From assembly GCF_041361465.1 (NCBI RefSeq), contig NZ_JBGKAC010000001.1:1860001-1924000 (forward strand): a DNA stretch of 64,000 nucleotides, written 5' to 3'. The position numbers and the translations under genes are program-made. This document shows positions 17,038 through 23,931 of the stretch, in pieces (positions within the stretch are counted from its first letter, which is position 1; each line of letters starts with the position of its first letter). Source of the stretch: Halobaculum sp. MBLA0143. Its GTDB lineage: Archaea > Halobacteriota > Halobacteria > Halobacteriales > Haloferacaceae. The notes beneath the pieces are model-generated. The model was not told the origin of the DNA. It worked only from the letters and a program-made list of their open reading frames with translations, and did no database searches.

Positions 17038-17988
17038 GTGTCGCTGTACATGGACATCGAGACGGTGGAGGAACGTGCCGGGCCGCGGGCGTTCGGCCCG
17101 GACGACGACCTCCCGGAGGAGTACCGCCGCGCCGCGACGCGGATGATCCAGTTTCACGCCAACAGCGAGGTGATGGGCGGCTACCTCGACAAGCAGTTCA
17201 CGCGGCACGCGCCGTCGCTGGACCGGAAGCTGGCGTGTACGGCGAAGGTGCAAGACGAGATCGGTCACGCCCAACTGCTGTACCGCGCCGCGGAGACGCT
17301 GGGCGTGAAGACCCGCGAGGAGATGCTGACGGAGCTGGCCGAAGGGGAGGGGAAGTTCCTCAACTGCTTCCACTACCCCGTCGACTCCTGGTACGAGGCA
17401 CCGATGATCGACTTCTTCGTCGACGGCGGGGCGATGCGTCGGCAGGCCACGCTCAAGCGTACCTCCTGGACGCCGTACGCTCACGCGATGGACAAGGTGT
17501 GTTTCGAGGAGGGGTTCCACGTCAAACACGGGGAGTCGATCCTGAGGGAGCTGATGACCTCGTCGAAGGCGACCCAGGATCGCGTTCAGGACACCTTCGA
17601 GGAGTGGTGGCCCCGGATTCTCCAGTTCTTCGGGCCGACGAACGACGAGTCGCACCACGACGAGTTCGCCCAACGGGTCGGGCTGAAGACCGTCTCGAAC
17701 GACGAACTCCGGAACTCGTTCCTCGACATGTACCTCCCGAAGGCCCGGAAGTACGGGCTGGAGATCCCCGAGTACCCCCGGATCTTCGAGCGCGACGACG
17801 GGACGATGGCCGTCCGCGAGGACGACCTGGAGTGGGACGAGTTCTGGACCATCGCCAAGAACGACTACGAGGGGAGCCACGAGCAGATCGGCAGCCGGCG
17901 GCGACGCCAGGAGGCCGTCGAGTGGGTCCGGAGCTCGTTGGACGGCGTCGAGGCGGCCGGCGACACGACGCCACAGGCGGCCGACTGA
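17038..17988 (+). CDS. paaA: 1,2-phenylacetyl-CoA epoxidase, catalytic subunit A
   Basis: A 316-residue (or 312-residue) diiron oxygenase subunit that epoxidises phenylacetyl-CoA in aerobic phenylacetate degradation. Di-iron ligand motifs are visible: VQDEIGHAQLLYRAAE near residue 75 and CFEEGFHVKHGESIL near residue 160, each with E-x-x-H. FHANSEVMGGYLDKQF and IPEYPRIFERDD are typical of PaaA. The GTG at 17038 lies 20-25 bases after a TATA-like aaattc, fitting a leaderless message; the ATG at 17050 is the alternative. It is the first gene of the paaABCD-zinc-ribbon operon. Archaeal members are known in Halobacteria. Confidence 0.95.
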   Translation: MSLYMDIETVEERAGPRAFGPDDDLPEEYRRAATRMIQFHANSEVMGGYLDKQFTRHAPSLDRKLACTAKVQDEIGHAQLLYRAAETLGVKTREEMLTELAEGEGKFLNCFHYPVDSWYEAPMIDFFVDGGAMRRQATLKRTSWTPYAHAMDKVCFEEGFHVKHGESILRELMTSSKATQDRVQDTFEEWWPRILQFFGPTNDESHHDEFAQRVGLKTVSNDELRNSFLDMYLPKARKYGLEIPEYPRIFERDDGTMAVREDDLEWDEFWTIAKNDYEGSHEQIGSRRRRQEAVEWVRSSLDGVEAAGDTTPQAAD

Positions 17989-18027
17989 CCGACACGAGAG
18001 AGACCAGCGGCACCACGGAGACCACAC

Positions 18028-18375
18028 ATGATCTGGGAAGTGTTCAGACAGGAGGAACCGGGTGACTACCACCAGCACGTCGGCAACGTCCACGCGCCCG
18101 ACCGAGAGATGGCGAAGCAGTTCGCGGCCGTCCAGCACGCCCGCCGGATGGAGACGAACTCGCTGTGGGTCGTCCCCCAGTCGGAGGTCGGCGAGGTGGA
18201 CGGCGAGGACACGGCGTTCGGCGGGACGACGGACAAGTCCTACCGGTGGGCGATGACGTACAACGACGTCGACGCCTCCTTCGCCGAGGAGGTGGCCGAC
18301 AGCGAGGCGGCCCAGCGGGAGGCCGCAGAGAAGCGCGGCGACGAAGACGACGGCCGCGAGGGGGCAGAGTCGTGA
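18028..18375 (+). CDS. paaB: 1,2-phenylacetyl-CoA epoxidase subunit B
   Basis: A 115-residue small subunit. It begins MIWEVFRQEEPGDYHQHVGN and has PDREMAKQFAAVQHARRM and NSLWVVPQSEV, the standard PaaB pattern. Its role is thought to be bridging or stabilising the PaaA-PaaC complex. The C-terminal 25 residues are a charged, halophile-type extension. It starts 39 bp after paaA, and its TGA overlaps the GTG of paaC (GTGA, 18372-18375). Confidence 0.95.
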   Translation: MIWEVFRQEEPGDYHQHVGNVHAPDREMAKQFAAVQHARRMETNSLWVVPQSEVGEVDGEDTAFGGTTDKSYRWAMTYNDVDASFAEEVADSEAAQREAAEKRGDEDDGREGAES

Positions 18376-19196
18376 CGGGCGCCGGGCTGGACCGCGACGA
18401 CCTCACCGACGAGCAACGGGCTGCGTTAGAGGAACTGCTGTTCCGGCTCGCGGACGACGAGTACGTCCACGCCGAGCGGGCGACGGAGTGGCAGATCTAC
18501 GCCCCCACCCTGGAGTCGGACCTGGCGCTGGCGAACGTCGCGCAAGACGAGTTCGGTCACGCCAGACTCTGGTTCGACCTCCTGGGAGAGCTCGGTTACT
18601 CGGAGGCGGAGTACCTCTGGGAGCGGCCCGTCGACGACTGGACTCACAGCACGCTCGTCGAACGACCGTTCCCCGACGGGGGCTGGGGCAACGCCGTCGT
18701 CCGGGGGTACCTCTACGACGTCGCCGAGCGCATCCGGTTGGAGGCGTTGCTGGACACGAGCTACGCCCCGTTGGCCGACCGCGTCGGCAAGGCGTTAGAC
18801 GAGGAGACGTACCACCGCGAGCACGCCGAAAACTGGCTCGAACGCCTGGCCGACGACCCGGAGGGGGCCACCCGACTCCAGACGGCCGTCGACGACCTGT
18901 TCACCCACGCGCTGTCGTTGTTCGCGGCCGGCGACCACGAGGCGACGATTCGGGAGGCGGGGTTCCGGACGGCGTCGCTGGCGGAGATGCGCGAAGAGTG
19001 GCTCGACACCGTGATCCCGCGGCTGGAGGGGCTCGGACTGGACGTGCCCGACCCCGAGGAGACGGCGTCACCCGAGGCACGCGGCCGTGACGGCAGCCAC
19101 ACCGACGCCTGGAGGGAGCTCCACGAAGAGTTCACCGCGACGTACCACGAGATCCAGCCCGAGGAGCCCGCGACGCTGTCCAGCGAGGGGGTGTAG
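18372..19196 (+). CDS. paaC: 1,2-phenylacetyl-CoA epoxidase subunit C
   Basis: A 274-residue ferritin-like structural subunit. It retains ELLFRLADDEYVHAERATEW, VAQDEFGHARLWFDLLGEL and ALDEETYHREHAENWLERL, the E-x-x-H helices of the PaaC fold. It pairs with PaaA and is needed for activity. I chose the GTG at 18372, which overlaps the paaB stop; the same frame is open further upstream inside paaB but those residues do not match the family. The next gene starts 2 bp after its stop. Confidence 0.95.
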   Translation: MTGAGLDRDDLTDEQRAALEELLFRLADDEYVHAERATEWQIYAPTLESDLALANVAQDEFGHARLWFDLLGELGYSEAEYLWERPVDDWTHSTLVERPFPDGGWGNAVVRGYLYDVAERIRLEALLDTSYAPLADRVGKALDEETYHREHAENWLERLADDPEGATRLQTAVDDLFTHALSLFAAGDHEATIREAGFRTASLAEMREEWLDTVIPRLEGLGLDVPDPEETASPEARGRDGSHTDAWRELHEEFTATYHEIQPEEPATLSSEGV

Positions 19197-19198
19197 CC

Positions 19199-19615
19199 GT
19201 GCCGACGAACGCGCCGCTGGACTCGGACGCCTGCGCGTACACGGAGTACGAGGACGGAGAGTCGCCGGCGGACTACCCGAAGACCGGCGCGGACGCGACC
19301 GGCGCGACCGCGGCGGTGTGGGACGCGCTCCGCGAGGTGGAGGACCCGGAGATGCCCGTCAGCGTGGTCGACCTGGGACTGATCTACGGTGTCGACGTGG
19401 ACGAGACCGCCGGCACCTGCGAGGTGGAGATGACACTCACCTACTCCGGGTGTCCCGCCCGCGGCATCCTGACGAACGACGTGCGGTGTGCCGCGGAGAC
19501 GGTCGCCGCGGTCGCGGACGCGGAGGTGCGGCTCCAGTACAGCCCGGAGTGGAACGTGAACATGGTGACCCCCGAGGGGCGCGACGCCCTGCGGGAGTTC
19601 GGACTGAGCGTGTAG
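19199..19615 (+). CDS. paaD: PaaD, DUF59/MIP18-type assembly factor
   Basis: A 138-residue protein of the PaaD/MIP18 (DUF59) family, thought to help assemble the metal centre of the epoxidase. DUF59 signatures are VWDALREVEDPEMPVSVVDL, GLIYGVDVDE and TLTYSGCPARGIL, with the conserved Cys in SGCPA. Bacterial PaaD carries a zinc ribbon at its C-terminus; here the protein stops before it (NMVTPEGRDALREFGLSV) and the ribbon is encoded by the next gene. The GTG start lies 2 bp after paaC. Confidence 0.93.
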   Translation: MPTNAPLDSDACAYTEYEDGESPADYPKTGADATGATAAVWDALREVEDPEMPVSVVDLGLIYGVDVDETAGTCEVEMTLTYSGCPARGILTNDVRCAAETVAAVADAEVRLQYSPEWNVNMVTPEGRDALREFGLSV

Positions 19616-19813
19616 ATGAGCGAGACACCCACCCCATCGGCACCGACGGACGACGACGACCCGAGCACGACCACCAGCGGCGAGACGAGTGGCGTGGAGT
19701 GCCCCTACTGCGGGTCGACGGAGACGGAGCGCGACCACCCGCAGGGGCCGTCCTCGTGCCGGTCGATGCACTTCTGTCGGGACTGTGGGCAGCCGTTCGA
19801 GCGGTTCGGGTGA
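19616..19813 (+). CDS. Zinc-ribbon protein, split-off C-terminal domain of PaaD
   Basis: A 65-residue protein. A 25-residue disordered, Ser/Thr/Asp-rich start is followed by a four-Cys ribbon: VECPYCGSTETERDHPQG, then SSCRSMHFCRDCGQPFERF. The C-x-x-C pairs (CPYC; CRDC) match the C-terminal zinc ribbon of bacterial PaaD, so function is probably split between this gene and paaD. Its ATG directly follows the paaD TAG with no gap. A decayed copy of its 3' end is found at 20640-20696. Confidence 0.88.
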   Translation: MSETPTPSAPTDDDDPSTTTSGETSGVECPYCGSTETERDHPQGPSSCRSMHFCRDCGQPFERFG

Positions 19814-19858
19814 GCCCGGCGGACGGTCGTCGACCGCCGCGACACCCGTTTCGACGGC

Positions 19859-20503
19859 TCAGAACAGTTCGTCGAGCGTCCGGTCGCCGTCTGCGCCCCC
19901 GTTCAGGGCGCTCGGGTCTGCGGGGGCGGCGTCGGCGTAGAACGTCTCCTCGCGGAGATCTGCGAGCGTCGTGTCGTCGCCGGGCACGTCCGCCGCGTCT
20001 CGCTCGTCCCCGTCGAACGCTTCTTCGACCGCGGACGGTAGTACGGGGCGTGGACACTCCTCGTGTCGTTTGACCGTCTCGGTCTTGTGCGTGGCGTCGT
20101 GGACCGCGCGGAGCACCGGCAGCCCACGGAGGTAATTGTACTCCGCCAGCAACGAGACGCCGAAGACGGTGAGCCCCCAGAAGTCCGCGGGAACGTCACG
20201 AGCGTCCTCGTTCGACTCGTGGTGATACTGTGTCAGGATCTCGTGGTCCGCGAGGTCCGCGAGCTGGTCGCTGACGGCGGATCGACTCCGCGGGACGTAG
20301 TACGCGATCTCGGTCGTGGACGCAAGGTGAGACGGGTGTCCCAACAGGACTTGGAGGACGTTGTGTCGAGTCTCCTGCGAGAGGTACCGCTGGACCGTCC
20401 GCTCGGTCTCGTACGGCACGCTGTCGTCGACACCGAAGACGGCCGCGACCGAGGGAACGTCGGAGTCGGTGGTCGGTTCGGTCGCCTCTCTGGAACGACT
20501 CAT
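19859..20503 (-). CDS. Winged-helix (ArsR-like) regulator
   Basis: A 214-residue protein with a winged-helix domain at about residues 33-105: RYLSQETRHNVLQVLLGHPS, TEIAYYVPRSRSAVSDQLAD and LADHEILTQYHHESNEDARD. PADFWGLTVFGVSLLAEYNY resembles the linker of haloarchaeal ArsR-type proteins. The C-terminal 80 residues are acidic and partly disordered. The ATG at 20503 is preceded by an in-frame GTG at 20509. It is convergent with the paa operon. Targets unknown; regulation of paa or of itself is possible. Confidence 0.82.
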   Translation of the reverse strand: MSRSREATEPTTDSDVPSVAAVFGVDDSVPYETERTVQRYLSQETRHNVLQVLLGHPSHLASTTEIAYYVPRSRSAVSDQLADLADHEILTQYHHESNEDARDVPADFWGLTVFGVSLLAEYNYLRGLPVLRAVHDATHKTETVKRHEECPRPVLPSAVEEAFDGDERDAADVPGDDTTLADLREETFYADAAPADPSALNGGADGDRTLDELF

Positions 20504-20766
20504 TTTCACGAGACGGTACGGACGGCTGTCGTGTAAACGTTCTTCAGCTGAACGGCTCTGCTGCCGTCAGATCACCGCGGAGTCAGGGGCGGCGAGATCA
20601 AGAGCCGGTGGGAACAGTTGTTGCCGGCAAATGCCATCCCGCCAGTCGATATGCGTCTGTCACGACTGCGGGTAGCCGCTTGAACGGTTCAGGTAGGAGG
20701 GTACCCGTTCGAACTGCGGTTAGGGCGGACAACGCAGCTTTTGTATAATGTGACTAAGATTGGCGT
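20504..20766. other. Intergenic region with gene debris
   Basis: This stretch has a paa zinc-ribbon remnant (separate entry), the palindrome TTGCCGGCAA at 20621-20630 that also occurs before the ATPase at 893, and an AT-rich element (tttgtataatg, about 20738-20752) that could serve as promoter for the small gene at 20767. No intact gene is seen. Confidence 0.6.
20640..20696 (+). pseudogene. Decayed copy of the paa zinc-ribbon 3' end
   Basis: The translation RQSICVCHDCG-stop-PLERF here lines up with CRSMHFCRDCGQPFERF of the intact zinc-ribbon gene (19762-19813). At the DNA level, cagtcgatatgcgtctgtca and gactgcgggtagccgcttga match cggtcgatgcacttctgtcg and gactgtgggcagccgttcga. An in-frame TAG replaces the Gln codon (cag to tag). 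This is a partial tandem duplicate of the end of the operon, separated by the HTH gene, that has since decayed. Confidence 0.75.
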
Positions 20767-20928
20767 GTGAGCGACAGCGACGATGAGACACCGACGACGA
20801 AAGGCGTCGCGTTCGACAGCTCCATCTCCGGGGCCGACCGAGAGGAGTGGGTGCGGAAGGCAAACGAGCGACTGAAACGGAAGCGTGAGACGGAGTGGGA
20901 CGGCTCGGAGCCCGAGCCGGAGGCGTAG
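20767..20928 (+). CDS. Small VapB-like antitoxin candidate
   Basis: A 53-residue gene starting at GTG. It opens with SDSDDETPTTKGVAFDSSIS, then ADREEWVRKANERLKRKRET, and ends acidic. The middle has the basic, alpha-helical look of a short antitoxin. Its stop is followed without a gap by an ATG and a PIN-domain-like start (MTTYVADAVG), which is the classic vapB-vapC order. VapB identity rests on this arrangement rather than on a recognised motif. Confidence 0.55.
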   Translation: MSDSDDETPTTKGVAFDSSISGADREEWVRKANERLKRKRETEWDGSEPEPEA

Positions 20929-20983
20929 ATGACGACGTACGTCGCAGACGCCGTCGGAATGCGCCGCTTGGTCGGAGAAGGGG
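20929..20983 (+). pseudogene. vapC: 5' stub of a VapC/PIN toxin gene
   Basis: Directly after the small antitoxin-like gene the sequence reads MTTYVADAVGMRRLVGEGV. The first strand of PIN-domain toxins has exactly this kind of start, with the first catalytic Asp in V-A-D-A. After about 18 codons the similarity ends, where the 3' end of the convergent MazF-like gene begins (stop at 20984). The rest of the toxin is missing, so the antitoxin has no working partner here. Confidence 0.5.
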
Positions 20984-21325
20984 TCAGACGGCTCCGATCA
21001 TCTCTCCGACTCGCTCGGCGATTCGGTCGACCGCGGTGTCCGCGAGACGCCCTTTCGGTCGAATTACGTCTTCGTGTTTCAGTGTGAAGATGTACCACGG
21101 AGAGGCGTAGCTCTCGCCGCCAGGGTCCCCGAGTGCCCACGCTTCCGCAGAGAGTTCGACCGCTGGCGGGCGGTTCGTCCGTGTGAGTGCGACGACGCCG
21201 TACTCCTCGCCGTAGAACGGGTGATTCGAGTCGGTGAGTACGACGTACGGGCGCTCCTGTGGCCCGGATTTGAACGGCGCCGGGTGCCAGACGACATCCC
21301 GCCGTATGAACAGGTCGTCGCTCAT
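20984..21325 (-). CDS. PemK/MazF-like toxin
   Basis: A 113-residue protein resembling PemK/MazF-type endoribonuclease toxins: RRDVVWHPAPFKSGPQERPY, YVVLTDSNHPFYGEEYGVVA, LTRTNRPPAVELSAEAW and then SPWYIFTLKHEDVIRPKGRL. The loop with Arg-Pro-Tyr-Val and the S-P-W...-K-G-x-L strand are typical. Its start overlaps the 3' end of the upstream winged-helix gene by 4 bp, a tight toxin-antitoxin layout (antitoxin first). RNA cleavage is inferred from the family. Confidence 0.75.
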   Translation of the reverse strand: MSDDLFIRRDVVWHPAPFKSGPQERPYVVLTDSNHPFYGEEYGVVALTRTNRPPAVELSAEAWALGDPGGESYASPWYIFTLKHEDVIRPKGRLADTAVDRIAERVGEMIGAV

Positions 21326-21684
21326 CGATGATCCCGGGGGTCAACGTCACTGTTGTGCCAGCCATCGAACTCGTCGTCGGCGTGCCGCTCCTCAAACGCC
21401 CGCATCGTGTGGAGGGTTCCCTCGACGGCCGCGAGCCGGTCGTCGTCTGCGGCGGACCAGTACGGCGACTCGTGTTCCACCAGTCCGCGGTCGGCGAGAC
21501 GGGACAGTGTCGGGTTGACGCTCCCGTCGGGGATCTCCACCTCGTCGCGGATCTCGCTCGGCTTGAACCCCAGCGTCGGGTTCTGTGCGAGGAACTGGAG
21601 GATGCGGAAGGCGTTCGACTCTGGGTCTATCGGGAGATCGTCGTCCGGACGATTCGCTCGGTACTCGTCGAACTCCACTGGCAT
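21322..21684 (-). CDS. Winged-helix antitoxin partner of the PemK/MazF-like toxin
   Basis: A 120-residue protein. A winged helix spans about residues 24-75: FRILQFLAQNPTLGFKPSEI, VEIPDGSVNPTLSRLADRGL and VEHESPYW. The C-terminal tail (LHTMRAFEERHADDEFDGWH) is acidic and would be the toxin-binding part. It is transcribed ahead of the toxin with a 4-bp overlap, so it probably represses the operon and neutralises the toxin, as MarR-like antitoxins do. A TATA-like box lies 20-28 bases before the ATG. Confidence 0.75.
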   Translation of the reverse strand: MPVEFDEYRANRPDDDLPIDPESNAFRILQFLAQNPTLGFKPSEIRDEVEIPDGSVNPTLSRLADRGLVEHESPYWSAADDDRLAAVEGTLHTMRAFEERHADDEFDGWHNSDVDPRDHR

Positions 21685-21703
21685 ATCCGAGTGTACGGAT
21701 TGT

Positions 21704-21712
21704 ATCTATTTG
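21704..21712 (-). promoter_or_regulatory. TATA-like box of the toxin-antitoxin pair
   Basis: The minus strand reads CAAATAGATAC here, an AT-rich element in a GC-rich setting. It is 20-28 bases before the ATG at 21684, a suitable distance for a leaderless haloarchaeal transcript. Confidence 0.5.
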
Positions 21713-21736
21713 TAGCTACTGCCCGTCGGGCGACGA

Positions 21737-22897
21737 TCACCGTGTCGCCCGCCGTCCGAGGACGAACACGAGCAGTGCCATCAGGAGCGCTCCGAGGAAC
21801 GACTCAATGGTGGCGAGGAGTTGTCCGTAACCGACGGGCTGGAGGTCGCCGTAGCCGACTGTGGTGAACGTGACCGTTGAGAGGTAGAGCCCCTTCCCGA
21901 GGAGGTTCAGGAGGTCGGTGTTCTGGAGGGCGTAGGTGAGGACCTGGCCGTTGTTCGTCGTGTCACGGATTCCGAAGAGAGGGAAGGCGGCTGCTCCGGC
22001 CAGGACCGTCAAGATTGAGAACACGACGACGCGCCCCGGAGACTCGCCGTGTTTCGTGAGCAGGCCGAACAGTCGGTTTCTGACCCACGAGCGAACGTTT
22101 TGCTGTCTCCAATAGTACATTCGACGATGCTTTTTCCGTTGGATAGTAGCCTCAGTTACCTGCTCTGGGAGCGCGCTGTCTCGGGATATTTGTTCAATCT
22201 GCCGAAATGTCCACGTTGCTTTCTTACTATCGTCATCCTGGTCCGTGTAGTGGTCTCCAAACTGTGTGTTGTCGTCCAGACGAATATCCGAGAGAATTGC
22301 ACCGTAGAGTTCAGCTTCAGTAAGGTTAGCGCCGAAGAGGTTGGCCTTCGAGAGGTCAGCGCGTTCGAGCGTAGCTGCATTGAAGTTGGCCCCCCTGGCT
22401 TGTGCATTTCGAAGATTTGAATCAGTAAAGTCGGCGTCTGAAAATTCAGCATCCCTAAGATGGGCACCTGACAAGTTAGCACTGGGAAGATCTGTGTCCA
22501 GAAAGTCGGCATTGAGTAGATCTGCTTCTGAGAGATCAGCCGCGAGAAGATCTGAACCCGAGAGGTCTGCATCTTCGAAATCAACTCCCGAAAGGTCGGC
22601 AAACCTCATCTGCACATCAGTAAGTGATTTTTCACCAAGATCGGCCCCAGACAGATTTGCACCGTCAAGGACGACCGGCTTGTCTTGATTGACCTCCGGA
22701 AAGTCTTTTCTAGGTTTTCCCGACACATCCGCATGCCAGATGCACCGGTCACCACCCGCAACAGTCTCACGACAGCACACAGCGGAGTGATAGGTCTCAG
22801 TAGCATTCGGAAGCGAATCTGGGAGAGGAGTGTACTCGGGCATAGCACTTGACGCCAGCATCTCGAAGCCACACCGCGTATCTGGTACTGCGCTCAT
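21737..22897 (-). CDS. Pentapeptide-repeat protein fused to a K+-channel pore domain
   Basis: A 386-residue fusion. The N-terminus has a Cys-containing region (SAVCCRETVAGGDRCIWHAD). Pentapeptide repeats (A[D/N]LS-type) run from about residue 75 to 205, for example GANLSGADLGEKSL and ADLSEADLLNADFLDTDL. The C-terminal 110 residues hold two membrane helices (VVVFSILTVLAGAAAFPLFG and the last ALLMALLVFVLG) around a selectivity filter TVGYGDLQ, the signature of a 2TM/Ion_trans_2 potassium channel. The repeats sit on the cytoplasmic side. The start is uncertain (ATG 22897, or 22843 beginning MPEYTPL). The repeat part is clearly lower in GC than its neighbours. Confidence 0.88.
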   Translation of the reverse strand: MSAVPDTRCGFEMLASSAMPEYTPLPDSLPNATETYHSAVCCRETVAGGDRCIWHADVSGKPRKDFPEVNQDKPVVLDGANLSGADLGEKSLTDVQMRFADLSGVDFEDADLSGSDLLAADLSEADLLNADFLDTDLPSANLSGAHLRDAEFSDADFTDSNLRNAQARGANFNAATLERADLSKANLFGANLTEAELYGAILSDIRLDDNTQFGDHYTDQDDDSKKATWTFRQIEQISRDSALPEQVTEATIQRKKHRRMYYWRQQNVRSWVRNRLFGLLTKHGESPGRVVVFSILTVLAGAAAFPLFGIRDTTNNGQVLTYALQNTDLLNLLGKGLYLSTVTFTTVGYGDLQPVGYGQLLATIESFLGALLMALLVFVLGRRATR

Positions 22898-22996
22898 TGA
22901 ACAACTGACAAGGCTGATAGCAGAAAAAACTAGGAGCTACATCCACCCGACCACGTAAGACAACAGTTAACCTCGCCACCCCACACCGACACTGGC

Positions 22997-23584
22997 GTGC
23001 ACGAGATCACCCAGTCGGGGTTCGTCGAGGTGATAACGGGGTCGATGTTCTCCGGGAAGACGGAGGAGCTGCTGCGACGGCTGCGGCGCGCGCGGATCGC
23101 GGGCCAGGAGATCGCCGTGTTCACGCCGGCGTTGGACGACCGCTACGGCACGACGAAGATCGGGTCACACGCCGGGCGGGAGTGGGAGGCGACCGTGATC
23201 GACCCGGAGGGGGACGGTCCCTGGGACCTGACGGAACAGTTGAACGGGGAGGAGGTGGTCGCGGTCGACGAGGCGAACTTCTTCGACGACACGCTCGTCG
23301 ACGTGGTGGAGTCGCTGGCCGCGGACGACCGGCGCGTGATCGCCTGTGGTACGGACCAGACGTTCAGAGGCGAGCCGTTCCACCCGTTGCCGGAGCTGAT
23401 CGCGCTGGCGGAGTACGTCGACAAGCTCCAGGCGATCTGTGCGGAGTGTGGCGAGCCGGCGACCCGGAACCAACGGCTCGTCGACGGGGAGCCGGCCCAC
23501 GCCGACGATCCGACGATCGTCGTCGGCGCCGACGAACGCTACGAGGCCCGGTGTCGCAACTGTCACGAACTCCAGGGGGAGTGA
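22997..23584 (+). CDS. tdk: Thymidine kinase
   Basis: A 195-residue type II thymidine kinase of the salvage pathway (thymidine to dTMP with ATP). The P-loop is GSMFSGKTEELL (about residues 15-26), the Walker B-like motif is VAVDEANFF, and a lasso/substrate region follows (GTDQTFRGEPFHP). A zinc site is formed by C-A-E-C (near residue 149) and C-R-N-C (near 188). The GTG at 22997 gives the normal length. It is followed by the tRNA-Met gene. Confidence 0.96.
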   Translation: MHEITQSGFVEVITGSMFSGKTEELLRRLRRARIAGQEIAVFTPALDDRYGTTKIGSHAGREWEATVIDPEGDGPWDLTEQLNGEEVVAVDEANFFDDTLVDVVESLAADDRRVIACGTDQTFRGEPFHPLPELIALAEYVDKLQAICAECGEPATRNQRLVDGEPAHADDPTIVVGADERYEARCRNCHELQGE

Positions 23585-23706
23585 GCGGGCCTGGCGGGCG
23601 CGACCGCAGACCAGTCGGGGCGGTGGCGCTCCCGACCGCGTGACCGCGTGACGAGACCGCGACGGATCGGAAGGGTAAAGAGTCTCACCACCCCACGGGA
23701 AACTGC

Positions 23707-23846
23707 GCCGGGGTGGCTTAGCTGGACATAGCGCCGCACTCATAGGGTTCCGAGATTCGGTGCGGTTCCCACTCCGCTCCCAGAGGCCCGCCGAGCCTCG
23801 TACCTGGGACATGCGGAGATCGCGGGTTCGAAGCCCGCCCCCGGCA
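23707..23846 (+). tRNA. Elongator tRNA-Met (CAT) with intron
   Basis: The acceptor stem is GCCGGGG (23707-23713) pairing with CCCCGGC (23839-23845), with discriminator A at 23846. The D arm is TGGCTTAGCTGGACATAGC. The anticodon stem CCGCA pairs with TGCGG, with CAT at 23741-23743, and the T arm is GCGGGTTCGAAGCCCGC. An insert of about 66 nt (23745-23810) splits the anticodon loop one base after the anticodon; such introns are cut at a bulge-helix-bulge and are known for haloarchaeal tRNA-Met. No CCA is encoded. The exact splice sites are my estimate. Confidence 0.93.
23745..23810 (+). other. Intron in tRNA-Met
   Basis: The 66 nt between position 37 of the tRNA and the 3' half of the anticodon loop start gggttccgag and end gtacctgggac. 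Flanking bases allow a bulge-helix-bulge. The boundary could be shifted by a base or two. Confidence 0.75.
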
Positions 23847-23931
23847 CTTCTCACAGTGGACGATACGTAGAGGTGCGTTCTGGACCAGTTGTCTGCTTAG
23901 TTATTTGTACGAGGGGGGAGCAGACCACGGT

